The notes under the pieces were generated by a model. The model made no database searches. It saw nothing but the letters and a program-made list of their open reading frames with translations, and had not been told where the DNA came from. A program made the translations under genes and the position numbers. From Holtiella sp036655075 (GTDB lineage Bacteria > Bacillota > Clostridia > Lachnospirales > Cellulosilyticaceae), in the NCBI RefSeq assembly GCF_036655075.1, contig NZ_JAVVQU010000010.1, positions 1-64,000 on the forward strand: DNA of 64,000 nucleotides. Direction: 5' to 3'. Of the stretch, positions 8,620 through 17,165 are shown one piece after another (positions within the stretch are counted from its first letter, which is position 1; the number at the start of each line of letters is the position of its first letter).

Positions 8620-9453
8620 TTAAATTTGTTGAAGCTTTGTCAAGACCTCATCAATAACATCTGCTGGTGTAGATGCACCTGCTGTCACCCCTACCTTTTC
8701 AATCCCTTCAAAGTCTTCCTCTTTTAACATACTTGCATCATCAATGCAGTAAGTCTTTGGACAAAGAGACCCACAAATTTCATAAAGCTTTTGTGTATTT
8801 GAGCTATGACGGCTTCCAATAACAACCATTGCCTCAACTTGTGAAGCCATCTCACGTGCTTCATTTTGTCTTTCCGATGTTGCACTACAAATGGTATTCA
8901 TAAATTTTATATTGTATCCTGCTTGTTCAAGTGCCTCTACAATTTCGTCCACCACTGCCTTTTTATAAGTCGTTTGAGAAACAATAAAATAGCGTGCATC
9001 TTGGCTCAGTTGGCTAAAATCTAACTCTGATTTATTTTTAAGAATGATACATCCCTTTTTAGTCCATCCATTAATCCCTATAATTTCAGGATGATTGGCA
9101 TCACCTATAAGGATAATATTGAAACCTTCTTTTTCATGACGGCTTACAAGCTTATGAATTTTAGTTACATAAGGGCAAGTAGCATCAATGACATGAACTG
9201 ACTTCTCATAAGCCTCTTGATAAACTTCTTCTGGCACCCCATGAGCACGAATAATAAGTTGGTCCATCGGCACATGATCCATATGCTCAATCGACTCAAT
9301 GCCCTTTTCATGTAACTGATGTGTCACCGTTTCATTATGAATAATATGACCTAATGTATATGTTTTTTTTGTAGAGTCTGTTTTAAAAGCCATATCTACA
9401 GCGCGTTTAACACCAAAACAAAAACCAGCGCTTTTTGCTAATAATATTTCCAT
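8620..9453 (-). CDS. ispH: 4-hydroxy-3-methylbut-2-enyl diphosphate reductase IspH
   Basis: The last enzyme of the MEP pathway, reducing HMBPP to IPP and DMAPP with a 4Fe-4S cluster, 277 residues. The three cluster cysteines are in their usual contexts: AKSAGFCFGV (Cys12), DATCPYVTKIH and NTICSATSERQ. HIIHNE and the TAGASTP C-terminal motif are also present. Many clostridial IspH proteins are fused to S1 RNA-binding domains. This one stops at the normal end of the catalytic domain, although its frame continues as coding-like sequence after the stop. It follows the aroH-cmk fusion by 11 bases, the usual cmk-ispH pairing. Confidence 0.95.
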   Translation of the reverse strand: MEILLAKSAGFCFGVKRAVDMAFKTDSTKKTYTLGHIIHNETVTHQLHEKGIESIEHMDHVPMDQLIIRAHGVPEEVYQEAYEKSVHVIDATCPYVTKIHKLVSRHEKEGFNIILIGDANHPEIIGINGWTKKGCIILKNKSELDFSQLSQDARYFIVSQTTYKKAVVDEIVEALEQAGYNIKFMNTICSATSERQNEAREMASQVEAMVVIGSRHSSNTQKLYEICGSLCPKTYCIDDASMLKEEDFEGIEKVGVTAGASTPADVIDEVLTKLQQI

Positions 9454-9464
9454 TTAATCAACTC

Positions 9465-10484
9465 CTATTGTCTTTCCTTAAGTAGTTCTATAATATGTGT
9501 TACAATCTGTTCTACACTCAGATTGGTTGTATCTACTTCCACTGCATCTTCAGCCTTTTTAAGCGGTGACACACTACGATTCATATCTTGGTAGTCACGG
9601 GCTTCGATTTCTTCAAGAAGTGTTTCAAAGCTTATTTTCAAACCTTTTTCTTCGTATTCTTTAAAACGTCTTTTTGCACGTTCTTCACTTGAAGCTGTTA
9701 AAAAGATTTTAAGAGTAGCTTTTGGTAACACTACAGTCCCTATGTCACGTCCATCCATGACAACGGACTTCGTAGCTGCTAATCTTCTTTGCATATCCAC
9801 TAAAGCTGTACGTACTTTGGCATAAGTTGCGACTTTAGAAGCAGACGCTGCTACTTCTTGGGTACGAATTGCCTCACTTACATCGTCTGAATTTAAATAA
9901 ATACATTGTGTTGCATTTTCATAAGTTAAATCGATATGCATGTCTTCTAGTACTTCATTCACAAGGTCTTCAAAGTTATAGTCAATGCCTCTTTGAATAC
10001 AGTATAGTCCTACACTACGGTACATGGCACCTGTATCAATATAGGTACACCCCAGTTCTGCTGCTACGCGTTTGGCAATTGTACTTTTTCCGGCTCCTGC
10101 TGGCCCGTCTAAAGCTAGTGAAAAATGGGCTAGGTCTGGACGTAGTTTGCGTGCTTCGCCTAAATATTGATGTTTAACTGTATGCTGTGTTTCTTTTCCA
10201 CTTGTACAAAGCATAGATAAACGAATGCAATGCTCAAGTGAACCTTCAACATCCATTTCTTGCATACACATAAGTGCTGCCTCAGTAATACCTAATGCTC
10301 TTGCTGCAATAGCTGGGTAAGCTGCATTTAAATCTTTTGTGCAAGTAAATATGATTTGTATAATTTCATCTATCTCTATATGATTGGCTTTTAATACAGC
10401 TTCTAGGAGTCTTCTCGTTTGACTTACGATAGACTCTTTAGTATTTTGGGCTGTAATTGCGCCTCTTACGGCAACACTCTTCAT
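9465..10484 (-). CDS. Chorismate mutase (AroH type)-cytidylate kinase fusion
   Basis: 339 residues with two enzymes in one chain. Residues 1-118 match the Bacillus AroH chorismate mutase fold: VAVRGAIT with Arg7, the CMQEMDV motif (Cys73, Glu76), HCIRL (Arg88) and YLGEARKLRPDL (Tyr107, Arg115), so all the known active-site positions are kept. Residues 120-339 are a complete (d)CMP kinase: P-loop GPAGAGKS (127-134), YIDTGAMYRS and MDGRDIGTVV. The start is the ATG at 10484, after GAGAGGG; the frame extends upstream but overlaps the rpiR end. The join links prephenate formation with pyrimidine nucleotide synthesis and is unusual to my knowledge. Confidence 0.9.
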   Translation of the reverse strand: MKSVAVRGAITAQNTKESIVSQTRRLLEAVLKANHIEIDEIIQIIFTCTKDLNAAYPAIAARALGITEAALMCMQEMDVEGSLEHCIRLSMLCTSGKETQHTVKHQYLGEARKLRPDLAHFSLALDGPAGAGKSTIAKRVAAELGCTYIDTGAMYRSVGLYCIQRGIDYNFEDLVNEVLEDMHIDLTYENATQCIYLNSDDVSEAIRTQEVAASASKVATYAKVRTALVDMQRRLAATKSVVMDGRDIGTVVLPKATLKIFLTASSEERAKRRFKEYEEKGLKISFETLLEEIEARDYQDMNRSVSPLKKAEDAVEVDTTNLSVEQIVTHIIELLKERQ

Positions 10485-10497
10485 CTTATCCCTCTCT

Positions 10498-11412
10498 TTA
10501 ATCGCATTTTTCCTTAGCGTTTCCTGAATTGTTAGGATTTTGTCCATTGAGTTCTCTTGTATCATCATAAACTTCATATTCCATCCATACTGTTTCAAGG
10601 TTATCTAAGTTGGCTGAAATCTCATCCTTTTTACGTAAGCTAATGGCTACAATAATGGCATTAATAATACTAAGCGGTGCAACGAGTGAATCCACAAAAG
10701 AAACCATCTCACTGCGTCCAATTAACGTATGTTCTGCATACTGTGCAATAGGTGAAATGTAGCTATCTGTAATGGCAATAACATGAGCCTGTCTTGTACG
10801 GGCATATTCAAGTGCCTTAATAATACGTTTAGAATAACGTGGGAAGCTAATCCCAATAACTACATCTTTATCACTAATATGGTGTATAATTTCAAAAATC
10901 TCACTGATGCTATTGGTATTCACCACTTTAACCCGTGGGAAAATAATATTAAAGTAAAAACCTAAGAAGCTTGCAAGTCCTGCACAACTTCTTACGCCTA
11001 AAATATAAATAGTATCTGCTTGAATAATCTTATCAATAGCATTATCAAATGTTTCTTCATCTATTTGTTCAATGGTATAAGCAATTTTTTCTTGATCTGT
11101 TTGAAGTACACTTTTTAAAACGTGGTTGACGTCAATACGATCTGTGGTAACTTCTAAACGTTGCATCGCTGTAAGCTTGCTCTTTACAAGTTCTTCAAGT
11201 GCTTCTTGGAATTTAGGGTATCCATCATAACCTAATTCGTTTGCAAAACGTACGACTGTTGATTCACTTACCCCTACAATTGTTCCAAGTCGTGCGGCTG
11301 TTAAGAACACTGCTTTTTCGTAATGCTCTAAAATGTAGTTGGCAATGAGCTTTTGCCCCTTACTCAGCTTAGGCATACTTTTTTTAATGCGATGAATTAA
11401 ATCATTGTTCAT
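10498..11412 (-). CDS. RpiR/MurR-family transcriptional regulator
   Basis: 304 residues with the two-domain RpiR plan. Residues 1-75 form an N-terminal helix-turn-helix (KLSKGQKLIANYILEHYEKA, then LGTIVGVSESTVVRFANELGY). A SIS sugar-phosphate-binding domain lies around residues 125-260 (IYILGVRSCAGLA, VVIGISFPRYSK). Such proteins sense phosphorylated sugars. No sugar catabolic gene is adjacent, so the regulon is unknown. ATG 11412 has AAGGA 7 bases upstream; ATG 11418 is also in frame but too near. It ends 13 bases before the aroH-cmk start, so the two may be co-transcribed. Confidence 0.85.
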   Translation of the reverse strand: MNNDLIHRIKKSMPKLSKGQKLIANYILEHYEKAVFLTAARLGTIVGVSESTVVRFANELGYDGYPKFQEALEELVKSKLTAMQRLEVTTDRIDVNHVLKSVLQTDQEKIAYTIEQIDEETFDNAIDKIIQADTIYILGVRSCAGLASFLGFYFNIIFPRVKVVNTNSISEIFEIIHHISDKDVVIGISFPRYSKRIIKALEYARTRQAHVIAITDSYISPIAQYAEHTLIGRSEMVSFVDSLVAPLSIINAIIVAISLRKKDEISANLDNLETVWMEYEVYDDTRELNGQNPNNSGNAKEKCD

Positions 11413-11507
11413 ATTCATTTCCTTTCAAATACCTTCTTTATCTTTTATCTAGTATCATTATATATGATATTTTGCTTTTTACAACGATATTTTATGAATT
11501 AAAGCAT

Positions 11508-11545
11508 AAAAAAGGCTCCAGGATGACTATTCCCTGCAGCCTTTT
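11508..11545 (-). terminator. Terminator of the decarboxylase operon
   Basis: The stem 11510-11522 pairs with 11533-11545 with one internal mismatch. The minus strand continues into a T tract. It stands 15 bases after the oadA stop. Confidence 0.8.
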
Positions 11546-11559
11546 GTGTTTTTTATAGA

Positions 11560-12972
11560 TTAGACCGGATAAGCTTTGTTTTTGGTATCTGCAACAGCGG
11601 GGTCCACTTTTACCGCTTGGGCTTCTCGGTGTTTAAAGAAATCAGTTGCAACTTGTGGGAATAAAGCATAGGAAAGCACATCTTCATCTTGTTTCTTATA
11701 GATTGCCATTTCCTTTTCAAGCTTATCTAGTTCTGGTGTGAGAAGGTCGGCTGGTCTACAAGTAATAGGTTGTTCATCCCCTATGATTTTCTTGATGATT
11801 TCTTGTTCAATTGGGACTGGTGTACTGCCGTATTCACCACGTACAATCCCTTTAGACTCTTTAGAAACCATTTTGTAACGTTCTCCTGCAAGAACGTTGA
11901 GTACAGCTTGTGTCCCTACGATTTGACTACTTGGTGTAACAAGAGGTACATAACCAAAGTCTGCACGTACTCTTGGAATTTCTCTTAATACCTCATAGTA
12001 TTTATCTTCAGCATTTTGTTGTTTAAGTTGGGATACAAGGTTTGAAAGCATCCCTCCTGGCACTTGATAACGAAGGGTATTGATATCTACTGCTAATACT
12101 TTTGTGTTCATCAAACCACTTTCAAGTGCTTCTTCACGCATGGGTCTAAAGTATTCAGTAATTTCACTTAAGGCTTCTCCATCGATGCCTGTATCATAAG
12201 GTGTACCTTTAAAGGTTTCAACGAGCACTTCAGTTGCTGGTTGAGAAGTACCCATAGCAAGTGGTGACATGGCTGTATCAATAATATCACAGCCTGCTTC
12301 TACCGCTTTTAAGTAAGTCATAGAAGCTACCCCACTTGTATAATGGGTATGAAGTTGAATAGGAAGGTCTGTATTTGATTTTAAAGCTTTGACTAAGCGT
12401 TCTGCTTCATAAGGCACTAAAAGTCCTGCCATATCTTTGATGCAAATAGAATGTGCACCCATATTTTCAATGCGTTTTGCAAGGTCTACATAGTAAGCTA
12501 AAGTATGTACATCACTGAGTGTATAAGAAATAGCAACCTGTGCATGACCACCTTCTTTGTGCGTTGCTTTAACCGATGTTTCTAAGTTACGCATATCATT
12601 TAAAGCATCAAAGATACGAATAATATCAATGCCATTTGCAATACTTTTTTGAACAAAGTATTCTACTACATCATCTGCATAGTGACGATAACCTAAAATA
12701 TTTTGCCCTCTAAAGAGCATTTGAAGCTTTGTATTCTTTACTTCTTTACGAATTTTACGTAGCCTTTCCCAAGGATCTTCTTTTAAGAAGCGAAGACACG
12801 CATCAAAGGTTGCACCGCCCCATACTTCCATAGCATGGAAGCCAACTTGATCCATTTTAGAAACAATAGGTAAAATTTGTTCGGTTGTCATACGTGTAGC
12901 AATTAAAGATTGGTGTGCATCACGTAATGTTGTATCCATTATTTTAACAGGTCTTACAATATTTTCTGACAT
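11560..12972 (-). CDS. oadA: Oxaloacetate decarboxylase alpha / 5S-type carboxyltransferase
   Basis: 470 residues of HMGL-like TIM barrel plus the conserved carboxylase domain. It transfers the carboxyl group between oxaloacetate and a biotin carrier, releasing pyruvate. MDTTLRDAHQS (residues 12-22) carries the metal-binding Asp; QLHTHYTSG supplies the metal-binding histidines. It ends after the carboxyltransferase region and lacks a fused biotinyl domain, matching the separate carrier at 14192. It is the last gene of a five-gene sodium-pump operon. The same fold is found in pyruvate carboxylase and transcarboxylase 5S, so direction and partner depend on the complex. Confidence 0.9.
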   Translation of the reverse strand: MSENIVRPVKIMDTTLRDAHQSLIATRMTTEQILPIVSKMDQVGFHAMEVWGGATFDACLRFLKEDPWERLRKIRKEVKNTKLQMLFRGQNILGYRHYADDVVEYFVQKSIANGIDIIRIFDALNDMRNLETSVKATHKEGGHAQVAISYTLSDVHTLAYYVDLAKRIENMGAHSICIKDMAGLLVPYEAERLVKALKSNTDLPIQLHTHYTSGVASMTYLKAVEAGCDIIDTAMSPLAMGTSQPATEVLVETFKGTPYDTGIDGEALSEITEYFRPMREEALESGLMNTKVLAVDINTLRYQVPGGMLSNLVSQLKQQNAEDKYYEVLREIPRVRADFGYVPLVTPSSQIVGTQAVLNVLAGERYKMVSKESKGIVRGEYGSTPVPIEQEIIKKIIGDEQPITCRPADLLTPELDKLEKEMAIYKKQDEDVLSYALFPQVATDFFKHREAQAVKVDPAVADTKNKAYPV

Positions 12973-12990
12973 GTATATGAGCCTCCCTTA

Positions 12991-14157
12991 TTAACCATAA
13001 ATTGATAGTAGTACACCTGCTGCAATGGCAGAACCAATTACCCCTGCTACGTTTGGTCCCATTGCATGCATCAGTAAGAAGTTTGTTGGACATTCTTCTT
13101 GTCCTGTTTTTTGAACAACACGTGCTGCCATTGGCACAGCAGATACCCCAGCTGCTCCAATAAGTGGATTGAATTTCTTCCCACTTGCATAGTACATAAT
13201 CTTACCAAACAAAACACCTGCTGCTGTCCCAACAATAAAGGCAAAGAGTCCTAATGCCAAAATACGAAGTGTACTTGTATTGAGGAACTTTTCTGCACTT
13301 GTAGAAGCGCCGACTGAAATTCCTAATAAAATGGTAATGATAGACATCATCGCATTGCTTGCTACATCGGCTAAACGATTAGTTGATGCAACTTCTTTTA
13401 ACAAGTTACCAAACATTAACATCCCAACAAGTGTACCTGCTGATGGTAAAATAAGTGATACGACAATGGTAACAATAATTGGAAAGACAATTTTCTCTGT
13501 TTTTGAAACAGGACGAAGCTGTTCCATTTTAACCATACGTTGTTCTTTAGTTGTGAAAAATTTCATAATAGGCGGCTGAATAAGTGGTACAAGGGCCATA
13601 TAAGAATAAGCAGATACGGCAATCGCCCCAAGTAAATGTGGTGCAAGCTTTGTGGCTACAAAAATAGATGTAGGGCCATCTGCTCCTCCGATAATACCAA
13701 TAGATGCGGCTTCTGGACCTGTAAAGCCAAGCAAAAGCGCACCTAAGAATGCTACGAAAATACCAATTTGAGCTGCTGCACCTAAAAGTAAGCTTTTAGG
13801 ATTGGCAATAAGTGGCCCAAAATCAGTCATTGCCCCTACTCCTATAAAAATAAGAGGTGGGAAAATACCTAACTCTTTACCCATACCTATGTAGTATAAA
13901 AGTCCACCTGGTTCTAACTTTCCTGTTACTTCATTTATCATATCCGGTGAAGTAATTCCAACGCCTGGTAAGTTAACCATGAGCATACCAAAGGCAATTG
14001 GGACAAGTAAAAGTGGCTCAAACCCTTTTGCAATAGCTAAATAGAGCAGACCACAGGCAAGAATAATCATTGCTGCATACTCCCATTGCATTTGTGCAAT
14101 ACCTGAACTTAAGCAGAATTCTTTGACTGCGTCTACGAAGACACTCAATATATTCAT
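12991..14157 (-). CDS. oadB: Sodium-pumping decarboxylase beta subunit
   Basis: A membrane subunit of 388 residues with about nine to ten hydrophobic segments. It decarboxylates carboxybiotin and uses the energy to export sodium ions. The conserved GGADGPTSIF motif (Asp160) corresponds to the sodium-binding aspartate region known from Klebsiella OadB, and the MGPNVAGVIGSA segment near the C-terminus is also typical. It stands between the biotin carrier and oadA, 18 bases from the latter. It can serve oxaloacetate, methylmalonyl-CoA or glutaconyl-CoA decarboxylases, so it does not itself decide the substrate. Confidence 0.93.
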   Translation of the reverse strand: MNILSVFVDAVKEFCLSSGIAQMQWEYAAMIILACGLLYLAIAKGFEPLLLVPIAFGMLMVNLPGVGITSPDMINEVTGKLEPGGLLYYIGMGKELGIFPPLIFIGVGAMTDFGPLIANPKSLLLGAAAQIGIFVAFLGALLLGFTGPEAASIGIIGGADGPTSIFVATKLAPHLLGAIAVSAYSYMALVPLIQPPIMKFFTTKEQRMVKMEQLRPVSKTEKIVFPIIVTIVVSLILPSAGTLVGMLMFGNLLKEVASTNRLADVASNAMMSIITILLGISVGASTSAEKFLNTSTLRILALGLFAFIVGTAAGVLFGKIMYYASGKKFNPLIGAAGVSAVPMAARVVQKTGQEECPTNFLLMHAMGPNVAGVIGSAIAAGVLLSIYG

Positions 14158-14191
14158 TTTTGTTTCCCCCTCTAAGCATTAGGTCAAAAGA

Positions 14192-14575
14192 TTAGTTCAT
14201 AGAAACAATCACATCGTTTGCTTCTACCATAGCACCTGCTGTTACGTTTACAGATGCAATAGTGCCTGATGCAGATGCGAAAACTTCATTTTCCATTTTC
14301 ATCGCTTCTAAGATTGCAATGAGGTCACCTTCTTTAACAGCTTGTCCTACTTTTACTTTAACATCTACAATTTTACCTGGCATAGGTGCTACAACTTTAT
14401 TTGCACCTGTTGCACCTGTTGCTACTGGTGTCGCAACGGCTTTAGGTGCAATTGGTACCACAGGTGTTGCGATAGGTTGTGCAACGCCTGTTACAGGTGT
14501 ACTTACACCACCTACTAATTCTTCTACTTCTACTTCATATGTATTCCCATTAACTGTTACTTGAAATTTTCTCAT
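14192..14575 (-). CDS. Biotin carboxyl carrier protein
   Basis: 127 residues. The C-terminal 70 form a biotinyl/lipoyl domain with the biotinylation motif EAMKMEN, the lysine carrying biotin. The middle 30 residues are an Ala/Pro/Val/Thr-rich flexible linker that lets biotin swing between active sites, and the N-terminal 20 residues are a short beta segment (KFQVTVNGNTYEVEVEE) seen in decarboxylase gamma/delta carriers. It is placed between oadG and oadB. It should shuttle the carboxyl group from one or both carboxyltransferases to OadB. Confidence 0.93.
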   Translation of the reverse strand: MRKFQVTVNGNTYEVEVEELVGGVSTPVTGVAQPIATPVVPIAPKAVATPVATGATGANKVVAPMPGKIVDVKVKVGQAVKEGDLIAILEAMKMENEVFASASGTIASVNVTAGAMVEANDVIVSMN

Positions 14576-14597
14576 GGTTTAAACCCTCCCAAATTTT

Positions 14598-14939
14598 CTA
14601 TGCTCTATGTCTATTAATTTGTCTCAATGAACGTACTTGCAACTTATCTGTCGTTGTCTCAAGACTGGCTGCAATCACGGCTGTAATCACGGCTACAAGT
14701 TCAAGTTCTGCTGTAACATCCACAATAGTTTCTGTAGTTGCCATTTCTTCTACAATTGTCACTGCAACCTCTTGCTTGGTGCTTTTCTTTCCTTCGATTA
14801 TTGCTACAATATAGCCTGTTAGCTTAATTAAAGCAATGAGAATCAGAAGTACAACGAATACCATAGATACCCCGATTAAGAATACACTTAATCCATCAAT
14901 CATGGCACCAAAGTTCAAACTTAGTTTCATTTGGCTCAC
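14598..14939 (-). CDS. OadG-like small membrane subunit
   Basis: 113 residues with one N-terminal membrane segment (about 14-38, FLIGVSMVFVVLLILIALI) and a polar, acidic, repetitive cytoplasmic tail rich in Thr, Val and Glu. This is the plan of OadG/MmdD subunits, which tether the carboxyltransferase to the membrane pump. Sequence identity in this family is low, so the call rests on topology and on position between mmdA and the biotin carrier. It stops 5 bases or so from the mmdA neighbour, indicating tight co-translation. Confidence 0.75.
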   Translation of the reverse strand: MSQMKLSLNFGAMIDGLSVFLIGVSMVFVVLLILIALIKLTGYIVAIIEGKKSTKQEVAVTIVEEMATTETIVDVTAELELVAVITAVIAASLETTTDKLQVRSLRQINRHRA

Positions 14940-14944
14940 CTACC

Positions 14945-16450
14945 TTATACTGTTGCGTGTTTTTTTAATGTACTTGCCACTTGTTTGGTACAAAGTACTT
15001 CAAGGGCCGCAATAACACGTTTTCTTGTAGCTGCTGGTTCAATAATATCATCGATATAGCCATGCGCTGCTACTGCATATACGTTGCTATGTGCTGCTTC
15101 GTATTCTGCTATTTTTTCATTCATGAGTGTAAGCTTATCACTAGCATGTGCTAGTTCTTCTTGGAACATAATTTTAACAGCACTTTCACTGTTCATTGTT
15201 GAAACTTCAGCAGTTGGCCATGCATACACATAGTCACAGCCTAAATGTTTACTATTCATTAAAGTATACGCCATACCATAAGCTTCTTTTAAGATTACAT
15301 TAACTTTAGGTACGCTTGCATTGGCAAAAGCAAACGCTAATTTACTTGCAGCTTTAATGATGCCTAACTTTTCAGTTTCTACAGTGGATGCAATGCGTTC
15401 AATTTGGGTAAGGGTTACTAATGGGATATTAAAAGCATCACAGAACTCTACAAAACTTGTTATTTTTTCAACTGCTTTTAAATCAATGATTGCATCTGTA
15501 TTGGCAATAATCCCTACTGTTGCACCATTCATTCTTGCAAAAGCTGTTAAAGCTTTTGTACCATATTCATGACTCACTTCTAGATATGTACAGTCATCTA
15601 CGATGGAAGTTACAATATGACCTACATTACCACTTTCAAAGTCAAATTGATTCAGCTGGGCATCTACTCGGTTTAAGTCATCATGACATACAATGCAAGG
15701 TGCTTCTTCTTCACTGTTAGAGGGTAAGAAGCTTACTAAGTCACGTACACTTGCAATCAAGCTTGGCTCATCCTCTGCTCCAAAGTTTGCTAAGCCACTT
15801 TCACTTAAGTGCACTTTAGGTGCTGCCACTGTATCAAAAGATGCTTTTTTATCTTCAAGGGTATTAGGACTATTTAAGTACATCTGTCCATTCTTTGTTG
15901 AGATAAATGTAAAATCAGATAATCCTGCTATAAAGGATGCTCCCCCTGCACAGTCTCCACATACAACAGCAATCTGAGGCACAAGCCCTGAGGCTTCTGT
16001 CATTTTACCAAAAATCATTCCATAACCATTAAGTGCTTCAATACTTTCTTCTAAGCGAAGTCCTACTGTATCTACAAAGCCTACAACAGGTGCACCCATC
16101 TTAATAGCATCATCATAAGTCTTAACAATTTTCTTCGCATGCATCTCGCCAATTGAACCAGCCATAACAGTTGGATCTTGACTATACACGTAAATAAGAT
16201 TTCCTTCGATCGTACCATATCCACATACAACACCATCTGCTGGTGCTTTGTCCCCTTTACAAGCTATAGTCTTACTTGTAATGAAAGTACCAATTTCAAC
16301 GAAACTATTTTCGTCTAGTAAATGTGTGATTCTGTCTCTGGCAGTTAGCTTACCTTTATCTAAAACTGCCTTTTTAGCCGCTTCATCATAGCCACTTTGA
16401 ATAGCTGCTTTGTGAGCTTCCAGTTCAGATAATTTTTGTAAAGTGCTCAT
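14945..16450 (-). CDS. mmdA: Acyl-CoA carboxyltransferase, MmdA-like (12S type)
   Basis: 501 residues with two crotonase-like carboxyltransferase halves, the length of methylmalonyl-CoA decarboxylase alpha or transcarboxylase 12S. The N half has the carboxyltransferase lead-in GKLTARDRI and the GASFIAG oxyanion turn; the C half has TVGIIANTDAIIDLK. It transfers the carboxyl group of an acyl-CoA such as methylmalonyl-CoA to biotin. The longest frame begins at 16504, but the ATG at 16450 follows GGAGGG and matches the family start. It is the first gene of the operon. Exact CoA substrate is inferred only; glutaconyl- or malonyl-CoA remain possible. Confidence 0.85.
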   Translation of the reverse strand: MSTLQKLSELEAHKAAIQSGYDEAAKKAVLDKGKLTARDRITHLLDENSFVEIGTFITSKTIACKGDKAPADGVVCGYGTIEGNLIYVYSQDPTVMAGSIGEMHAKKIVKTYDDAIKMGAPVVGFVDTVGLRLEESIEALNGYGMIFGKMTEASGLVPQIAVVCGDCAGGASFIAGLSDFTFISTKNGQMYLNSPNTLEDKKASFDTVAAPKVHLSESGLANFGAEDEPSLIASVRDLVSFLPSNSEEEAPCIVCHDDLNRVDAQLNQFDFESGNVGHIVTSIVDDCTYLEVSHEYGTKALTAFARMNGATVGIIANTDAIIDLKAVEKITSFVEFCDAFNIPLVTLTQIERIASTVETEKLGIIKAASKLAFAFANASVPKVNVILKEAYGMAYTLMNSKHLGCDYVYAWPTAEVSTMNSESAVKIMFQEELAHASDKLTLMNEKIAEYEAAHSNVYAVAAHGYIDDIIEPAATRKRVIAALEVLCTKQVASTLKKHATV

Positions 16451-16508
16451 CTGATACCCTCCAATTAGTAAAAATATTAAAAACAAAGTTATAAAAATTG
16501 CCATTTAT

Positions 16509-16566
16509 AGTATACTAAAATAAAATAAAATATACAATATATTTTTATATTATTTTGTATATTTTA
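16509..16566 (-). promoter_or_regulatory. Promoter and operator-like palindrome of the decarboxylase operon
   Basis: On the minus strand TTGTAT (16532-16537), 17 bases, TATACT (16509-16514), about 52 bases before the mmdA ATG. A 12-bp perfect inverted repeat, 16526-16537 with 16555-16566, overlaps the -35 element. It may be a regulator site; with its T-rich flank it may also end mnmM transcripts. Confidence 0.55.
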
Positions 16567-16597
16567 TGACATTTAACTTTATTTTTCTGATTTCAAC

Positions 16598-17164
16598 CTA
16601 TGATTTTCGGATAATGAGGAAACAATTGGGACAAGCTTTTTTTACATTCTTTACATTTAGGTGTAAAATTGAATATTCTCTTACATGGTAAGTTGTCAGA
16701 AAGGCTTCAATATGTTCATGTTCTTTTCGCCCTTCCTCATGCCCGGGATAGGTCATGACTGCAAGGAGTCCACCATCTGAAAGCTTGTCCATAACTTTTT
16801 CTAATGCTACAAGGGTCGTCTCTGTATGGGTCACAATACTTTTATCTGCACCTGGTAAGTAACCCAGATTGAAAAGAGCAAGATCAATCTCCCCTTCAAT
16901 ATAGTGTTCTAAGTTATGATGCGAATCTAAAATGAGGCGGACTTCTTTATTTGTACCTACTATCTTTGCTCCACTTGCATCTAATGCTTGCTGCTGGACA
17001 TCAAACCCATAGAGATGTTGCACTTGGTTTTGCCTATGCAAAAACTCTAGGTCATGACCATTCCCTAGAGTTCCATCCATTGCTGTTAAGTTTTGTTTAC
17101 CCCACATTTTAAGGTGTTGCTCAATAAGAAGATGTAGATTTTCGGTCATATTACGGCTTAGCAT
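16598..17164 (-). CDS. mnmM: tRNA mnm5s2U biosynthesis methyltransferase MnmM (YtqB)
   Basis: 188 residues, a class I SAM methyltransferase of the rRNA_methylase/YtqB group. The Bacillus member is known as MnmM, which methylates 5-aminomethyl-2-thiouridine at the tRNA wobble position. It has motif I AMDGTLGNGHDLEFL, then YGFDVQQQAL, and the family motif FNLGYLPGADKSI in place of the usual NPPY-type site. The ATG at 17164 starts one base past the rluB stop with AGGTGA in front; a GTG at 17173 is less likely. Co-translation with rluB joins two RNA modification enzymes. Confidence 0.88.
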   Translation of the reverse strand: MLSRNMTENLHLLIEQHLKMWGKQNLTAMDGTLGNGHDLEFLHRQNQVQHLYGFDVQQQALDASGAKIVGTNKEVRLILDSHHNLEHYIEGEIDLALFNLGYLPGADKSIVTHTETTLVALEKVMDKLSDGGLLAVMTYPGHEEGRKEHEHIEAFLTTYHVREYSILHLNVKNVKKACPNCFLIIRKS

Positions 17165-17165
17165 C

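Noticed and set aside
9869..10177. 102-codon forward frame within aroH-cmk
   Set aside because: Antisense shadow of the fusion gene without start signals.
14262..14564. 100-codon forward frame opposite the biotin carrier gene
   Set aside because: It mirrors the Ala/Pro-rich linker of the carrier and arises from its codon bias.
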